Source: Paraburkholderia ultramafica (GTDB lineage Bacteria; Pseudomonadota; Gammaproteobacteria; Burkholderiales; Burkholderiaceae). Taken from it: a DNA stretch of 64,000 bases. The notes under the pieces were generated by a model that searched no databases, was not told the origin of the DNA, and was given only the letters and a program-made list of their open reading frames with translations. This document shows, piece by piece, positions 44,608 through 54,162 of this stretch. A program made the translations under genes and the position numbers. The number at the start of each line of letters is the position of its first letter. Within the stretch, counting starts at the first letter, position 1. The stretch covers positions 50,640-114,639 of the forward strand of contig NZ_CADIKK010000026.1 of the NCBI RefSeq assembly GCF_902859915.1, given 5' to 3'.

Positions 44608-45344
44608 CAGTGTTCATCTCCATCAGGCAGCCGTCCGTCGCACAGGCGTATCGAGCGGGTCATATAGCTCAGCGCGCGCTCGTCGTGCGTCGAGAAGACA
44701 AAGGTCACGCCGTGCGTGTGGTTCAGGCGCTGGAACAGCTGCATCGCGGCGCGCGCGTTACCGCTGTCGAGACTGGCCGTCGGCTCGTCGGCGATGACGA
44801 GTTGCGGATTCGTGATCAGCGCGCGCGCGATCGCCACGCGCTGCCGCTGTCCGCCGCTCATCTGTTCCGGGTGCTTGTGGTGATGGCCGTTCAGTCCCAC
44901 TTCATCGAGCAGTTCGCGCGCCCGCGCGTTCTGCGCGTGACTCGTGCGGCCGGCGAGCCGCAGCGGCAGCAATACGTTGTCGAGCGCATCGAGCACGGGG
45001 ATCAGGTTGTAGCTCTGGAACACGAAGCCGATCGACGACTGACGGCGTCGCGCGTATTCGACCGGGCTCAGGCGAGCCGTCGGCTCGCCCAGCACTTCGA
45101 TCTCTCCGGTGGTCGGCTTGTCGAGCAGCCCGATCAGATTCAGCAAGGTCGTCTTGCCGCTGCCGGACGGCCCGACGATCGCCAGCATCTCGCCTGCCTG
45201 AACGTCCAGATTGATATCGGCCAGCGCATGGACCTGACCGTACGTCTTGCCGACCCCGCTCAGACGCGCGACCGGCCTCGCATAGCTTGCAACCGGCCCG
45301 AGGTCCGCAAGGGGCAGCGCAGATTCGTGCGGATCGATTTTCAT
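44607..45344 (-). CDS. LolD-type ABC transporter ATPase
   Basis: This 245-residue ATPase has Walker A GPSGSGKTTLLNL, Q-loop FVFQSYNLIPVLDALDN, signature MSGGQRQRVAIARAL, Walker B LVIADEPTASLD and the switch His in FSTHDERAL. FQxYNLIPxLxxxDN and the LDSGNA context put it in the LolD/MacB group. The ATG at 45344 follows the enoyl reductase stop by 19 bp. It powers the adjacent permease. Confidence 0.9.
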   Translation of the reverse strand: MKIDPHESALPLADLGPVASYARPVARLSGVGKTYGQVHALADINLDVQAGEMLAIVGPSGSGKTTLLNLIGLLDKPTTGEIEVLGEPTARLSPVEYARRRQSSIGFVFQSYNLIPVLDALDNVLLPLRLAGRTSHAQNARARELLDEVGLNGHHHKHPEQMSGGQRQRVAIARALITNPQLVIADEPTASLDSGNARAAMQLFQRLNHTHGVTFVFSTHDERALSYMTRSIRLCDGRLPDGDEH

Positions 45345-45363
45345 GAATGTCCTGAATGTCTTT

Positions 45364-46413
45364 TCAAAGAGGGTCTGCGGCGGCAAGAACCGGCGACGCG
45401 CGTTGCCGGTCGCCGGCGCCGCTGTCGATCGGGCCGTTAGGCAACAGATAGACCTTGCCGCTGCGCCCAGGCTCGTCCACATGGCGCAACGCCCTGCCGA
45501 CGGCGTCGAGCGGATAGGTCGCGGCGACCTCGGCGCGCAGCACGCCCAGACGCAGCAGCTCGACGGCTTCCGCCATCAACGCATTGCGCTGAACGTGTGT
45601 CATGCGCGACAGGCGCTGCGTGAGCCAGAAGCCCTTGAGACCGATGCCCCTGAAAATCAACTCATCGCAGCCAAGCTCGATCGGCTTGCCCGACAACATG
45701 CCGTAGTTCACGATCGCGCCGCCGGGTTCGAGCAGTTTCGCGAGACGCGCAACGCCATCGCCGCCGACCGCATCGAGCGCAAGCATCGCCGGCGCGCTGC
45801 CTGTGACTGCTCTGGCCGCCTGCGCCAGGTCGGGGCCATCCACGATGGCGGCGTCGCCGCCCGCTGCCCTCACCGGTTCGATCGCGTCGGAGCGCCGCAC
45901 GATGTTGAGCGTGCGTAGGCCGTCGTGCCGGGCGATCTGCATCACCGCGCGTCCGACACCCGACAGCGGCGCGGTCTGCACGATCCAGGCGCCCCGCTCG
46001 AGCGTCGCGTGGCGGCGCACCAGTTCGAGCGCGGTGCACGCGTTCACCTTGAGGGCGGCAAGCTGCAACGGGTCGAGCTCCGGCGCGACCTTGAACACTT
46101 GCGACGCCGCCAGACGGCGCTGCTGACACCAGTTGTCGTTGCCGATCAGGATGACCCGGTCGCCCACTGCCAGATCGTGTACCGAAGCGCCGCAATCGAC
46201 GACCCGCCCCACGGCTTCGAGGCCGACAGTGGCCGGCAGCTTCGGCAGTTCGCCATAGCGGCCGGCGAGCCGCGCGAGGTCGGCGGGATTCACCGCGCAA
46301 GCCTCGACATCGACCAGCACTTCCCACGCCGAGGGCGCGCCAGGCGCCGGGACCTCGCAGCAGCGCGCGGCCTGTGACGGCGGACCGAACGCGTCGAAAC
46401 GAATCTGCTTCAA
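45364..46413 (-). CDS. MECR-like trans-2-enoyl thioester reductase (MDR family)
   Basis: This 349-residue MDR enzyme resembles mitochondrial enoyl-CoA/ACP reductase: LPATVGLEAVGRVVDCGASV, NDNWCQQRRLAASQVFKV, KVNACTALELV and TAPLSGVGRAVMQIA line up with that family. It lacks structural-zinc cysteines. Translation seems to start at a TTG (46413) overlapping the oxoamine synthase stop, giving a native N-terminus LKQIRFDAFG. Since the PKS enoyl-reductase domain looks inactive, this protein probably supplies that step in trans. Confidence 0.78.
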   Translation of the reverse strand: MKQIRFDAFGPPSQAARCCEVPAPGAPSAWEVLVDVEACAVNPADLARLAGRYGELPKLPATVGLEAVGRVVDCGASVHDLAVGDRVILIGNDNWCQQRRLAASQVFKVAPELDPLQLAALKVNACTALELVRRHATLERGAWIVQTAPLSGVGRAVMQIARHDGLRTLNIVRRSDAIEPVRAAGGDAAIVDGPDLAQAARAVTGSAPAMLALDAVGGDGVARLAKLLEPGGAIVNYGMLSGKPIELGCDELIFRGIGLKGFWLTQRLSRMTHVQRNALMAEAVELLRLGVLRAEVAATYPLDAVGRALRHVDEPGRSGKVYLLPNGPIDSGAGDRQRASPVLAAADPL

Positions 46414-47756
46414 AACAGCCCCTTGCTGGCCGGCGCGGCAGCCTTCAGTTCGACGAGCAGACGAATCGTGCGGTCCATCTGCTCGCGGGTGTGCGCGGTA
46501 TTGATAAAGAAGCGCAGACGAGCGGCATCGCGCGGCACGACCGGGAAGATCATCGGGAACGTGAAGATGTGGTTGTCGAACAGGCGCGCGGCCATCCACA
46601 GCGCGAGTTCGGCGTCGGGCAGCATCACCGGGATCACAGCCGATCCTTCGCTCAGTCCGGTGTTCAAACCCGCTTGTCTTGCCTGCTCACGGAAGTAGCG
46701 GGCGTTCTCCACCACGCGGCGCGCGCGTTGCGGCTCCGCGCGCATGATGCGCAGCGCCGCCAGCCCGGCAGCGGCGTTGGCCGGCATCGGCGACGCGATG
46801 TAGAGGCCGAGTCCCGGCGCGTAGTACTTGAGCATCGTGACCAGCTCGCGGCGCCCGGCGATGTAGCCGCCGATCGTCGCGAAGGCCTTGCTCATCGACG
46901 CGTAGTGAATGTCGATATCCGCGCCGTTCAGCCCGAAGTGATCGACCACGCCGAGCCCGCGCGCGCCGATCACGCCCATCGAATGCGCTTCGTCGACCAT
47001 CAGCAGCGCATGGTGCCGCTTCTTGATCTCGATCAGCCGCGGGATATCGGGGATATCGCCGTCCATGCTGAACACGCCTTCGGTCAGGATCAGCACACGC
47101 TCGAAGTTGCCGCGATGCTCGGCCAGCAGCCGCTCCAGCGCATCGCAGTCGTTGTGCGCGAAAGCGAAGCGGCGCGCGCCGCTGAGCTTCGCGCCGACCA
47201 GCATGCTGTTGTGGACCAGTTCGTCGTACAGCACCAGGTCCTGCTTGCGCGCGAGATAGCCGATCGCCGCGACGTTGGTGCCATAGCCGCTGACGCCGAG
47301 CACCGCGTCCTCGACGCCGAGCACGTCGGCAAGTTCCTTCTCGAACTCGCCGAAGATCGGGATCTCGCCGATGATGATGCGCCCGGACCCGGTCGAGGTT
47401 CCGTAGTGGTCGATCGCCTGCTTCGCGGCCGACTGCACGCGCGGGTCGCCCGACAGATCGAGGTAGTTGTACGACGAAAAATTGATCATCCGCCGCCCCG
47501 CGACTTCGACCTCCGCGCTGGCCACGCCGACATGCTCGCGGAACATGTTCCACTCGTAGCCCTGCTTGTCGTAGTACCAGCGCGTGTTGGCGTACTCGCG
47601 CAGTTCGGGAAACTGCGCGAAGTCGTAATGCTCGCGACCGACCGTGACCTTGGGCGCAACCGCGCGCGCCGCCGGCGCGTCGTCGCCTGCGCTTGCGGCG
47701 CCCTGTTTGCCGAGCAATCTGGCGCGCAGACGCTCGACGTGCATTGCAGGATTCAT
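46410..47756 (-). CDS. Alpha-oxoamine synthase (serine palmitoyltransferase/RkpG-like)
   Basis: This 448-residue fold-type-I PLP enzyme has Asp255 and His258 in LLMVDEAHSMGVIG, and Schiff-base Lys290 in ASMSKAFATIGGY; YGTSTGSGRIIIGEIPIFGE matches the family. Members condense an amino acid with an acyl thioester with loss of CO2 (BioF, KBL, serine palmitoyltransferase). Next to a PKS without thioesterase it is the natural chain-releasing enzyme, giving an alpha-amino ketone. A TTG two codons upstream is an alternative start; AGAG precedes the chosen ATG. Confidence 0.87.
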   Translation of the reverse strand: MNPAMHVERLRARLLGKQGAASAGDDAPAARAVAPKVTVGREHYDFAQFPELREYANTRWYYDKQGYEWNMFREHVGVASAEVEVAGRRMINFSSYNYLDLSGDPRVQSAAKQAIDHYGTSTGSGRIIIGEIPIFGEFEKELADVLGVEDAVLGVSGYGTNVAAIGYLARKQDLVLYDELVHNSMLVGAKLSGARRFAFAHNDCDALERLLAEHRGNFERVLILTEGVFSMDGDIPDIPRLIEIKKRHHALLMVDEAHSMGVIGARGLGVVDHFGLNGADIDIHYASMSKAFATIGGYIAGRRELVTMLKYYAPGLGLYIASPMPANAAAGLAALRIMRAEPQRARRVVENARYFREQARQAGLNTGLSEGSAVIPVMLPDAELALWMAARLFDNHIFTFPMIFPVVPRDAARLRFFINTAHTREQMDRTIRLLVELKAAAPASKGLF

Positions 47757-47826
47757 GTTCAACTCTCTTTCATGTTGCTGGAGCAGACTTGGAGCAGACT
47801 TGGGTCAGACCGGCATCAGCCCAGGA

Positions 47827-50800
47827 TCACGCAGCCTGGGCCGCCGGCGCGGCAGCGTCGCCCGCCTCGCCCCATCCGAACGCGTTCAGGGCTTTGTCGA
47901 CAATGGCGCGGATCGTCAGGTCGTCCAGAATCTCGAGCACCGACACGCTGATGCCGAGATCGCGGCTGAGCAGCAACTGGATTTCAGTCGCCATCAACGA
48001 ATCGACGCCGAGATCGAGGATCGGCCGGTCGACCGGAATCGCCTCCGCCGCGGTTTCCAGTTCATCGGCAATCAGCGACGCGACGAGGCCCGCCAGCACC
48101 GTGAAGCGGTCGGCCGCCGGCAACTCCGCCAGCCCGGCGCGCAACACGGCGCCTGGATCGGCGTCCGGGCTCGCGTCGGCGGCAATCAGCTCCGCGTAGC
48201 GGGGCGACTGCGCGCCGAGCGTTTCGTAGCGGCCCCACTCGCTCCAGTTCGTGATCAGCGTGACGCCGAGCTGCGTGACTTCACGCAGCATCGCGCGTTC
48301 GAGCCAGTGCAAGGCCTCCGCCGATTCCATGCCGCGCAGCCCCATGTAGCGCATGAACTGTTCGAGCTTCTCGTCGCGCGTCACTACGCCGACGTCGGCG
48401 ATCGCCCCCCAGTTGATGCTGGTGGCCGGCAATCCCAGCGCGCGCCGGTGCCATGCAAGGCCGTCGAGAAAACCGTTCGCGCTGACGTAGCTGGCCTGGC
48501 GGCTATTGCCCACGAGGTTCGCGATCGACGAGTAAAGAACGAAATGATCGAGCGTCATCTCGCGAGTCAACTCGTGCAGCAGACGCGCGCTCTCGGCCTT
48601 CGCGCGCATCACCGCGACGAGATCCTGCGCAGCCAGTTCGACGATCGGCTGGTCGATGATCACCGCCGCCGCGTGGAACACGCCGCGCAGTGGCGGTGCG
48701 GCGGCCGCGATCGTGGCGAACAGGTCGCGCACCTGGCCTTCGTGGGCGAGATCGCACTGGATGCAGACCACGTTCACGCCGCGCTGACGCAGATCGGCGA
48801 CGAAGGCGCTCCGTTCAGGCGTGTCCGCGCCGCTGCGCCCGGCCAGCACGAGATGACGCGCACCGCGCTCCACCAGCCAGCGCGCGGTCTTCTGACCGAA
48901 ACCGCCTAGCCCGCCGGTGATGAGGTAGCTGGCATCGGGCTTGAACGTCATCGTTTCGAGCACGTGCACCTGCAATGCGGTGGACGCATCGTCGAAGCTG
49001 ACGACGAGCGCAATGTCGATATCGGGCAGCGCGAACTTCCGGCTCGCGAGATCGACGATCGACACCGACAGGCTGTCCGCCGGCACGAATTCGCCAGTGC
49101 CCGCACGGTCGACGGCCTTGCGCAGCGCCGCGGCGAAGCGCTCGGCGCGCTGCGCCAGCACCGCCAGGTCGGCACGCACGATCGACGACGCCGCGTTCGG
49201 CAGCGTGAATGCACGCGCACGCTGGTCGGTGTCGATCAGCACGCCGCCCGCGGCAAGCGCGCGCCAGCCGAATGCGTCGGCCCACGCGGCGAGCGGTCCG
49301 ACCATCGCGTCGAAGCCCTTGCCGCCGGTGCGATCGGCGACCGCCGCTTCCAGCGCGGCAGGGCTCGCCGCGATCGGTGTGCAGCCGGCCACCGGCTTCG
49401 CCGGCTCGGTGTTCGGGTGTGCGAGCAGCGTGGTCTGGATGCCGCGCCGGCGCAACGCCGCGTTCACCGACACACCAAGTTCGTCAGCTTCGACGAGCAC
49501 ATGGGCATTCCCGTCGAGGTCAGCCTGCTCGATCAGGCGTTCGGCGACCGCCTCGCGCACCGCCGCGAGCAGCAGCGACGAAGCGGCTGCGCCGTCGGCC
49601 AGTTCGACCAGATGGAAGGCCGAACGCGGCCCGCGAATGTGGCTGGCAAACTCGGCGGGCGCGAGACCGTAGACCCGCTGTCCGGCGTGCAGATCAGCAA
49701 CTTCGGCGCCGACGCGTTGGACCGTCGCGATCACTTCAACAAAGTCCAGATCGAGCGTGTCGCCGTTCGAGCTGCGCAGCGCTCGCATCGTCAATGCGAT
49801 GCTCTCGACCTTCAGTTCGATTTCGTCGTCGCGCAACGGCGTGCGGGCGATCTCGATCAGCTTGACGCTGCCCGCGCTGTCTTCATGCTCGCCGGCATTG
49901 CGGACCTGGACTGCACGGTCGGCAGTGAGCGGCACCGGCGCGATGCGCGGCTGCGCAAGCAACGGTGTCACCTCGAGACGGCTGAAGAGACGGCGGCCGC
50001 GGCGGATCGCGACCTCGTCTTCCGGCGCGTCGCACAACAACTCGAGAATCGCCGCATCGACGTCGTCGTCGGTGGCGGCCGCCGGAATATCGACGGTGGT
50101 GAAGCGCATGCCTTCGAGTTCGTTGAAGGCGACGCGCGCGAAACCATTCAGCGCGGTCTGCGCGGGCTGCACCGGCGCATCGCTTTCGCTCGCGTTGAAC
50201 GCATCACGCGTGAGCACATACGCGCGCGGGCGTTGCGCCACCGGTAAGCCGGCGAGATGGCGCGTCACCGCGTGCATGAATAGCAGCGCGTGCATGCCGG
50301 TCGGGTCGGCACCGTCGAGCTTCGCATTCACGCCGTGAACGAAGACCACGCCATGCAGCGCACCGGCGGCTTCCATTGCTTTGGCGATGTCGTCGGCCGA
50401 ATCGGGACACACGCTGATCCGCACGCCCTGAACGCCGAACGACGACCCCGCGCTCAAACGCGCGCAGACGCGCGCACCGAACGCTTCCAGTCCGCCAGCC
50501 AGCTGGTCGGCCAGCGCTGTCGTAGCGCCATCTTCGACGATCAGCCAGTGGCCGAGACGCCTCGGCTCGGACAGGCGACCGGCGTCGGCCCATTCGTAAC
50601 GCGGCATTTGCAGCTTCACGGGATCGCCGTATGCATCGGTGCGTTCCACCTTCGCCGACGACGCGGTAACGCGCAGCCCGCGAATCACTGCGAGCACCCG
50701 GCCGGCGTCGTCGAGAATCGTCAGATCGGCGTCGACATGGCGCGGCGTGGCGTTGACCTGCACCGCCTCGCACCAGTAGCGATCCGGCAATGCCGGCACG

Positions 50801-53800
50801 AGCAGGCGCAATTCCTTGAAGCCGGTCGGCAGGAACGTCGATTCGTTGTCGTCGAGCATGCTGACGAGCACCTGGAAGCAGGCGTCGAGCATCACCGGCT
50901 GCGCGCAATAGCCGGCGCTGCGCAGATCGGGGCCGCGCTCGATCAGCGCGAGCACACGTCCGCCTTGCGGGGCGACGCGCAGCGACCGTACCGACTGGAA
51001 ATGCGGCCCGTACTGCAGCCCGGTGCGCGACAGCTCACGGTAAAAGACCGCGGGATCCCGCTCGACGGGCAGCGACGCCTTCAGCGATTGCAGATCGACA
51101 TGACGGACTTCAGCCGACTGCAGCGATCCGACGCTGCCCGTGAGATGCAGTTGCCCTTCGCCGATCTTGCCGCTTTCGACGCTGCGAATCGCGGCGCGGC
51201 ATGTGCTGCGCTCGTAACTGGACACGTAGTCGATCGCGCGGTCGCAGGAGATCACCAGCGGCGCGCGGATGTCGACATCGCTAACGCGCCAGCCCGGCGC
51301 ATCGGGATGCAGCACCGCGGCGATCTCGAGCAGGGTCTCCACATAACCCGCCGCCGGCATGATCGACGTGCCGGAGACGATGTGGTCCTTCAGATAGGCG
51401 AGGCCCTGGTGTTCGAGGTCGTTGACCCACACGTCGAGTGCGGGATACTGCTCGCAGCCGAGCAGAGGACGCTCGGTCGGGCTGACACGCTGATGGACTG
51501 CGCGTTCGGTCTCGATCCACGAGCGCTCGCGTTGCCACGGATAGTTCGGCAGCGCGATGGCCTCGCCCTGGCCGTTCAGCGGCGTCCAATCGATCTCGCA
51601 GCCGCTCGCGAACACCTGGGCCACGCTGCGATGCAGGCGCGCTCGCTCCGCCTCGTTACGCCGCAGCGTCTCGACCAGACGGATCTCTTTCGCCCGCGCC
51701 TTTGCGCAATCGCGCAGCGCGCTCGACAACACCGGATGCGGTCCGATTTCGACAAAAGTGGCGAAGCCGTCGTCGAGCAGCGACTGGACCGCGTCGGCAA
51801 AAGCGACCGGCCGACGCACGTTTTGCGGCCAGTACGTAGTCCCGCACGACGGCCCTTCGGTGCGGCGGCCGGTGACCGTCGAATACAGCGGCACCGCGGG
51901 CTCGCAAGCGACGATCGCGCTTAGCGACGACGCGAGTTCATCGAGAATCGGCTCCATCAGGTAGCTGTGGTACGGCACCTCGACGTTCAGCACGCGATGG
52001 AATATCTCGCGCGTGGCAAGGTCCGCGGCAAGGGCCTGGATCGCCGCCGTCTCGCCCGACAGCGTGAGCGTGTTGGGCCCGTTGACCGCGGCGATTTCGA
52101 CGCGTCCTTCGAACGGCTGCAACAGCGCGGCGACACTCTCCCGATCCAGGCCCACCGCGAGCATGCTGCCGCTGCCCGCCGTACGCGCCTGCAGACGGCT
52201 GCGCTCGTAACTGACGCGCAACGCGTCTTCGAGACTCAATGCGCCGCTGACGCAGGCCGCCGTCACTTCGCCGACGCTGTGGCCCACCACCGCGCCCGGC
52301 TTGACGCCCGCGGCGCGCAGCACCGCGACGATGCCCCACTGGATCATGAAGTTCGCCGACTGCGCGTGGATGGTCCGCGTGATTTGCGACTCAACCTCGC
52401 TCCTCAGCATTTCCGCGAGGATCGAGAAGCCGGCAAGCCGCTGGAAGATGCGGTCCGCTTCGTCGACGGCCGCGCGATACACGGGCTCGTCGCGATACAG
52501 CTCCTGGCCCATCGCCCACCATTGCGGTCCCATGCCGGTGAACACCCACACCGGCAGCGGACGGCCCGCCACGACCTGCTGGCCGGTCACGACCTGGTCC
52601 GACTTCTCGCCTTGCAGCAGCGCTGCGAGCGCGTCGCGCAACCCGTCCTTGCCGGTGCCCAGCACGACGGCGCGATGGCTCAGCGAAGCACGGTGTAGCG
52701 CGGCGGAATGCAGCAGAGCGGCGAGCGGCGCGTCGGGCTTCGACAGACGGTCGTGGTAGCGCTGCGCGAGCGCCTCGAGTGCCGCGGGGCTGCGCGTGGA
52801 CAACGGCAAGTACAGCGGAAAACCTTCGGGACGCCGCGACGCTGCGGCGCCCGCCTTGCTCACCGCTTCCGGCGCCGAGCGCAGCACCACGTGCGCGTTG
52901 GTGCCGCCATAGCCGAACGAATTGACAGCGACAAGGAAAGGCTCGTCCGGCTGGGCAAGCGGGATCGACGCGTCGGCGAGACGCACGCCGAGTTCTTCGA
53001 ACGCAATGCCGGGATGCGGCGTTTGCAGGTTGCCGAGCGGGAACGCTTCGCGATGCATCAGCGTGAGCACCGCCTTGATCACGCCGACGATCCCCGCGCC
53101 CGCCTCCAGATGGCCAATGTTGCTCTTGATCGAGCCCAGCACCACGCGCTCGTCGCCATGGCGACCGGTGCCGTAAACCGAGCCGATCGACGCCGCCTCA
53201 AGCGGATCGCCGACCGCCGTGCCGGTGCCGTGGCATTCGACGTAGCGCACCTGCGCCGGATCGATCGCGAAGCGTTCGCAAACGTCGCGAATCAGCAGGC
53301 TTTGCGCGTCCGCGCTCGGCATCGAGATGCCCGGCGTGCGGCCGTCCGAGTTGACGCCGGCGCCCGCGACGGTCGCGAGAATCGTGTCGCCATCGGCAAG
53401 CGCTCGCTCCAGCGTCTTCAGCAGCACGATGCCGCCGCCCTCGCCGCGGCCGTAGCCGTCGCCGCGGGCGTCGAAGGATTTGCACTGCCCGTCGCGCGAC
53501 AGGAATTGCCCCTTGCTCATCCCGATCGAGTACTCGGGACGCGTCATGATGTTCGCGCCGCCGACCACGGCGACATCGCAGTCGCCCGACCAGATGTCGC
53601 GGCACGCATAGCTGAAGGCGACCAGCGACGACGAACAGGCCGTGTCGATCGACAGGCTCGGGCCGCGAAGATCGAACGCGTGGGACAAGCGGTTGGCCAG
53701 CATGGTCATCATCATGCCGGCCGCGGTGTTGGCGTTGTGCCGCGTTCGGTTCGCGACCTGCATCAGCGTGATCATGTGATCGAGCATGAAGCCGCCGACG

Positions 53801-54162
53801 TAGACACCAATCTTGTGACCCGCATGAGCAGGCAGGTCGAGACCGGCGTGTTCGAATGCTTCCCAGATCAGTTCCAGCAGCAGCCGTTGCTGCGGATCGA
53901 GGTTCTCGGCGACCCGCGCGGGCAGATCGAAGAACCCGGCGTCGATCGACCGGACGTCCTGCTTCAGGAAGTTGGCCTTGTCGACATAGGCTTTGCCCTT
54001 CACGCTCTCGTCGGCGCAATAGTAGCGAGCCGCATCCCAGCGATCCGCCGGTATCGGACCGGCGGTGACGACACGTTCACGAAGACCAGCCAACAGGGAA
54101 TCGACGTCGTCCAGCCCCCCAGGAAGGCGGCACGCCATTCCGACCACAGCAATTTCACGCAT
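47827..54162 (-). CDS. Type I polyketide synthase, KS-AT-DH-(ER)-KR-ACP
   Basis: This 2111-residue single-module synthase shows: KS (Cys176, His311, His351); AT (about 538-830; GHSVGE with Ser629, specificity loop VPYHS at 729-733); DH (about 895-1170; His927 in HxxxGxxxxP, Asp1093); a structural KR half (about 1200-1400); an MDR-like ER region (about 1430-1735) with no GGVG-type nucleotide loop; KR (GGLGGFG at 1750-1756, Tyr1892); and ACP (Ser2055). No thioesterase follows. It probably works iteratively to build a long chain that the oxoamine synthase releases, as for RkpA of Sinorhizobium. It is the first gene of a seven-gene operon. Confidence 0.92.
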   Translation of the reverse strand: MREIAVVGMACRLPGGLDDVDSLLAGLRERVVTAGPIPADRWDAARYYCADESVKGKAYVDKANFLKQDVRSIDAGFFDLPARVAENLDPQQRLLLELIWEAFEHAGLDLPAHAGHKIGVYVGGFMLDHMITLMQVANRTRHNANTAAGMMMTMLANRLSHAFDLRGPSLSIDTACSSSLVAFSYACRDIWSGDCDVAVVGGANIMTRPEYSIGMSKGQFLSRDGQCKSFDARGDGYGRGEGGGIVLLKTLERALADGDTILATVAGAGVNSDGRTPGISMPSADAQSLLIRDVCERFAIDPAQVRYVECHGTGTAVGDPLEAASIGSVYGTGRHGDERVVLGSIKSNIGHLEAGAGIVGVIKAVLTLMHREAFPLGNLQTPHPGIAFEELGVRLADASIPLAQPDEPFLVAVNSFGYGGTNAHVVLRSAPEAVSKAGAAASRRPEGFPLYLPLSTRSPAALEALAQRYHDRLSKPDAPLAALLHSAALHRASLSHRAVVLGTGKDGLRDALAALLQGEKSDQVVTGQQVVAGRPLPVWVFTGMGPQWWAMGQELYRDEPVYRAAVDEADRIFQRLAGFSILAEMLRSEVESQITRTIHAQSANFMIQWGIVAVLRAAGVKPGAVVGHSVGEVTAACVSGALSLEDALRVSYERSRLQARTAGSGSMLAVGLDRESVAALLQPFEGRVEIAAVNGPNTLTLSGETAAIQALAADLATREIFHRVLNVEVPYHSYLMEPILDELASSLSAIVACEPAVPLYSTVTGRRTEGPSCGTTYWPQNVRRPVAFADAVQSLLDDGFATFVEIGPHPVLSSALRDCAKARAKEIRLVETLRRNEAERARLHRSVAQVFASGCEIDWTPLNGQGEAIALPNYPWQRERSWIETERAVHQRVSPTERPLLGCEQYPALDVWVNDLEHQGLAYLKDHIVSGTSIMPAAGYVETLLEIAAVLHPDAPGWRVSDVDIRAPLVISCDRAIDYVSSYERSTCRAAIRSVESGKIGEGQLHLTGSVGSLQSAEVRHVDLQSLKASLPVERDPAVFYRELSRTGLQYGPHFQSVRSLRVAPQGGRVLALIERGPDLRSAGYCAQPVMLDACFQVLVSMLDDNESTFLPTGFKELRLLVPALPDRYWCEAVQVNATPRHVDADLTILDDAGRVLAVIRGLRVTASSAKVERTDAYGDPVKLQMPRYEWADAGRLSEPRRLGHWLIVEDGATTALADQLAGGLEAFGARVCARLSAGSSFGVQGVRISVCPDSADDIAKAMEAAGALHGVVFVHGVNAKLDGADPTGMHALLFMHAVTRHLAGLPVAQRPRAYVLTRDAFNASESDAPVQPAQTALNGFARVAFNELEGMRFTTVDIPAAATDDDVDAAILELLCDAPEDEVAIRRGRRLFSRLEVTPLLAQPRIAPVPLTADRAVQVRNAGEHEDSAGSVKLIEIARTPLRDDEIELKVESIALTMRALRSSNGDTLDLDFVEVIATVQRVGAEVADLHAGQRVYGLAPAEFASHIRGPRSAFHLVELADGAAASSLLLAAVREAVAERLIEQADLDGNAHVLVEADELGVSVNAALRRRGIQTTLLAHPNTEPAKPVAGCTPIAASPAALEAAVADRTGGKGFDAMVGPLAAWADAFGWRALAAGGVLIDTDQRARAFTLPNAASSIVRADLAVLAQRAERFAAALRKAVDRAGTGEFVPADSLSVSIVDLASRKFALPDIDIALVVSFDDASTALQVHVLETMTFKPDASYLITGGLGGFGQKTARWLVERGARHLVLAGRSGADTPERSAFVADLRQRGVNVVCIQCDLAHEGQVRDLFATIAAAAPPLRGVFHAAAVIIDQPIVELAAQDLVAVMRAKAESARLLHELTREMTLDHFVLYSSIANLVGNSRQASYVSANGFLDGLAWHRRALGLPATSINWGAIADVGVVTRDEKLEQFMRYMGLRGMESAEALHWLERAMLREVTQLGVTLITNWSEWGRYETLGAQSPRYAELIAADASPDADPGAVLRAGLAELPAADRFTVLAGLVASLIADELETAAEAIPVDRPILDLGVDSLMATEIQLLLSRDLGISVSVLEILDDLTIRAIVDKALNAFGWGEAGDAAAPAAQAA

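Noticed and set aside
46374..47951. Long plus-strand ORF of 525 codons opposite the oxoamine synthase
   Set aside because: Composition is Arg/His/Asp-heavy without structure, and the opposite frame encodes a clear PLP enzyme with catalytic residues.
50290..51924. Plus-strand ORF of 544 codons inside the PKS gene
   Set aside because: Antisense to DH and AT domains with intact motifs; no start signal or recognisable domain.
47827..54162. Possibility of two PKS modules or a fused thioesterase
   Set aside because: Only one KS, one AT and one ACP are present, and the sequence ends about 55 residues after the ACP serine.
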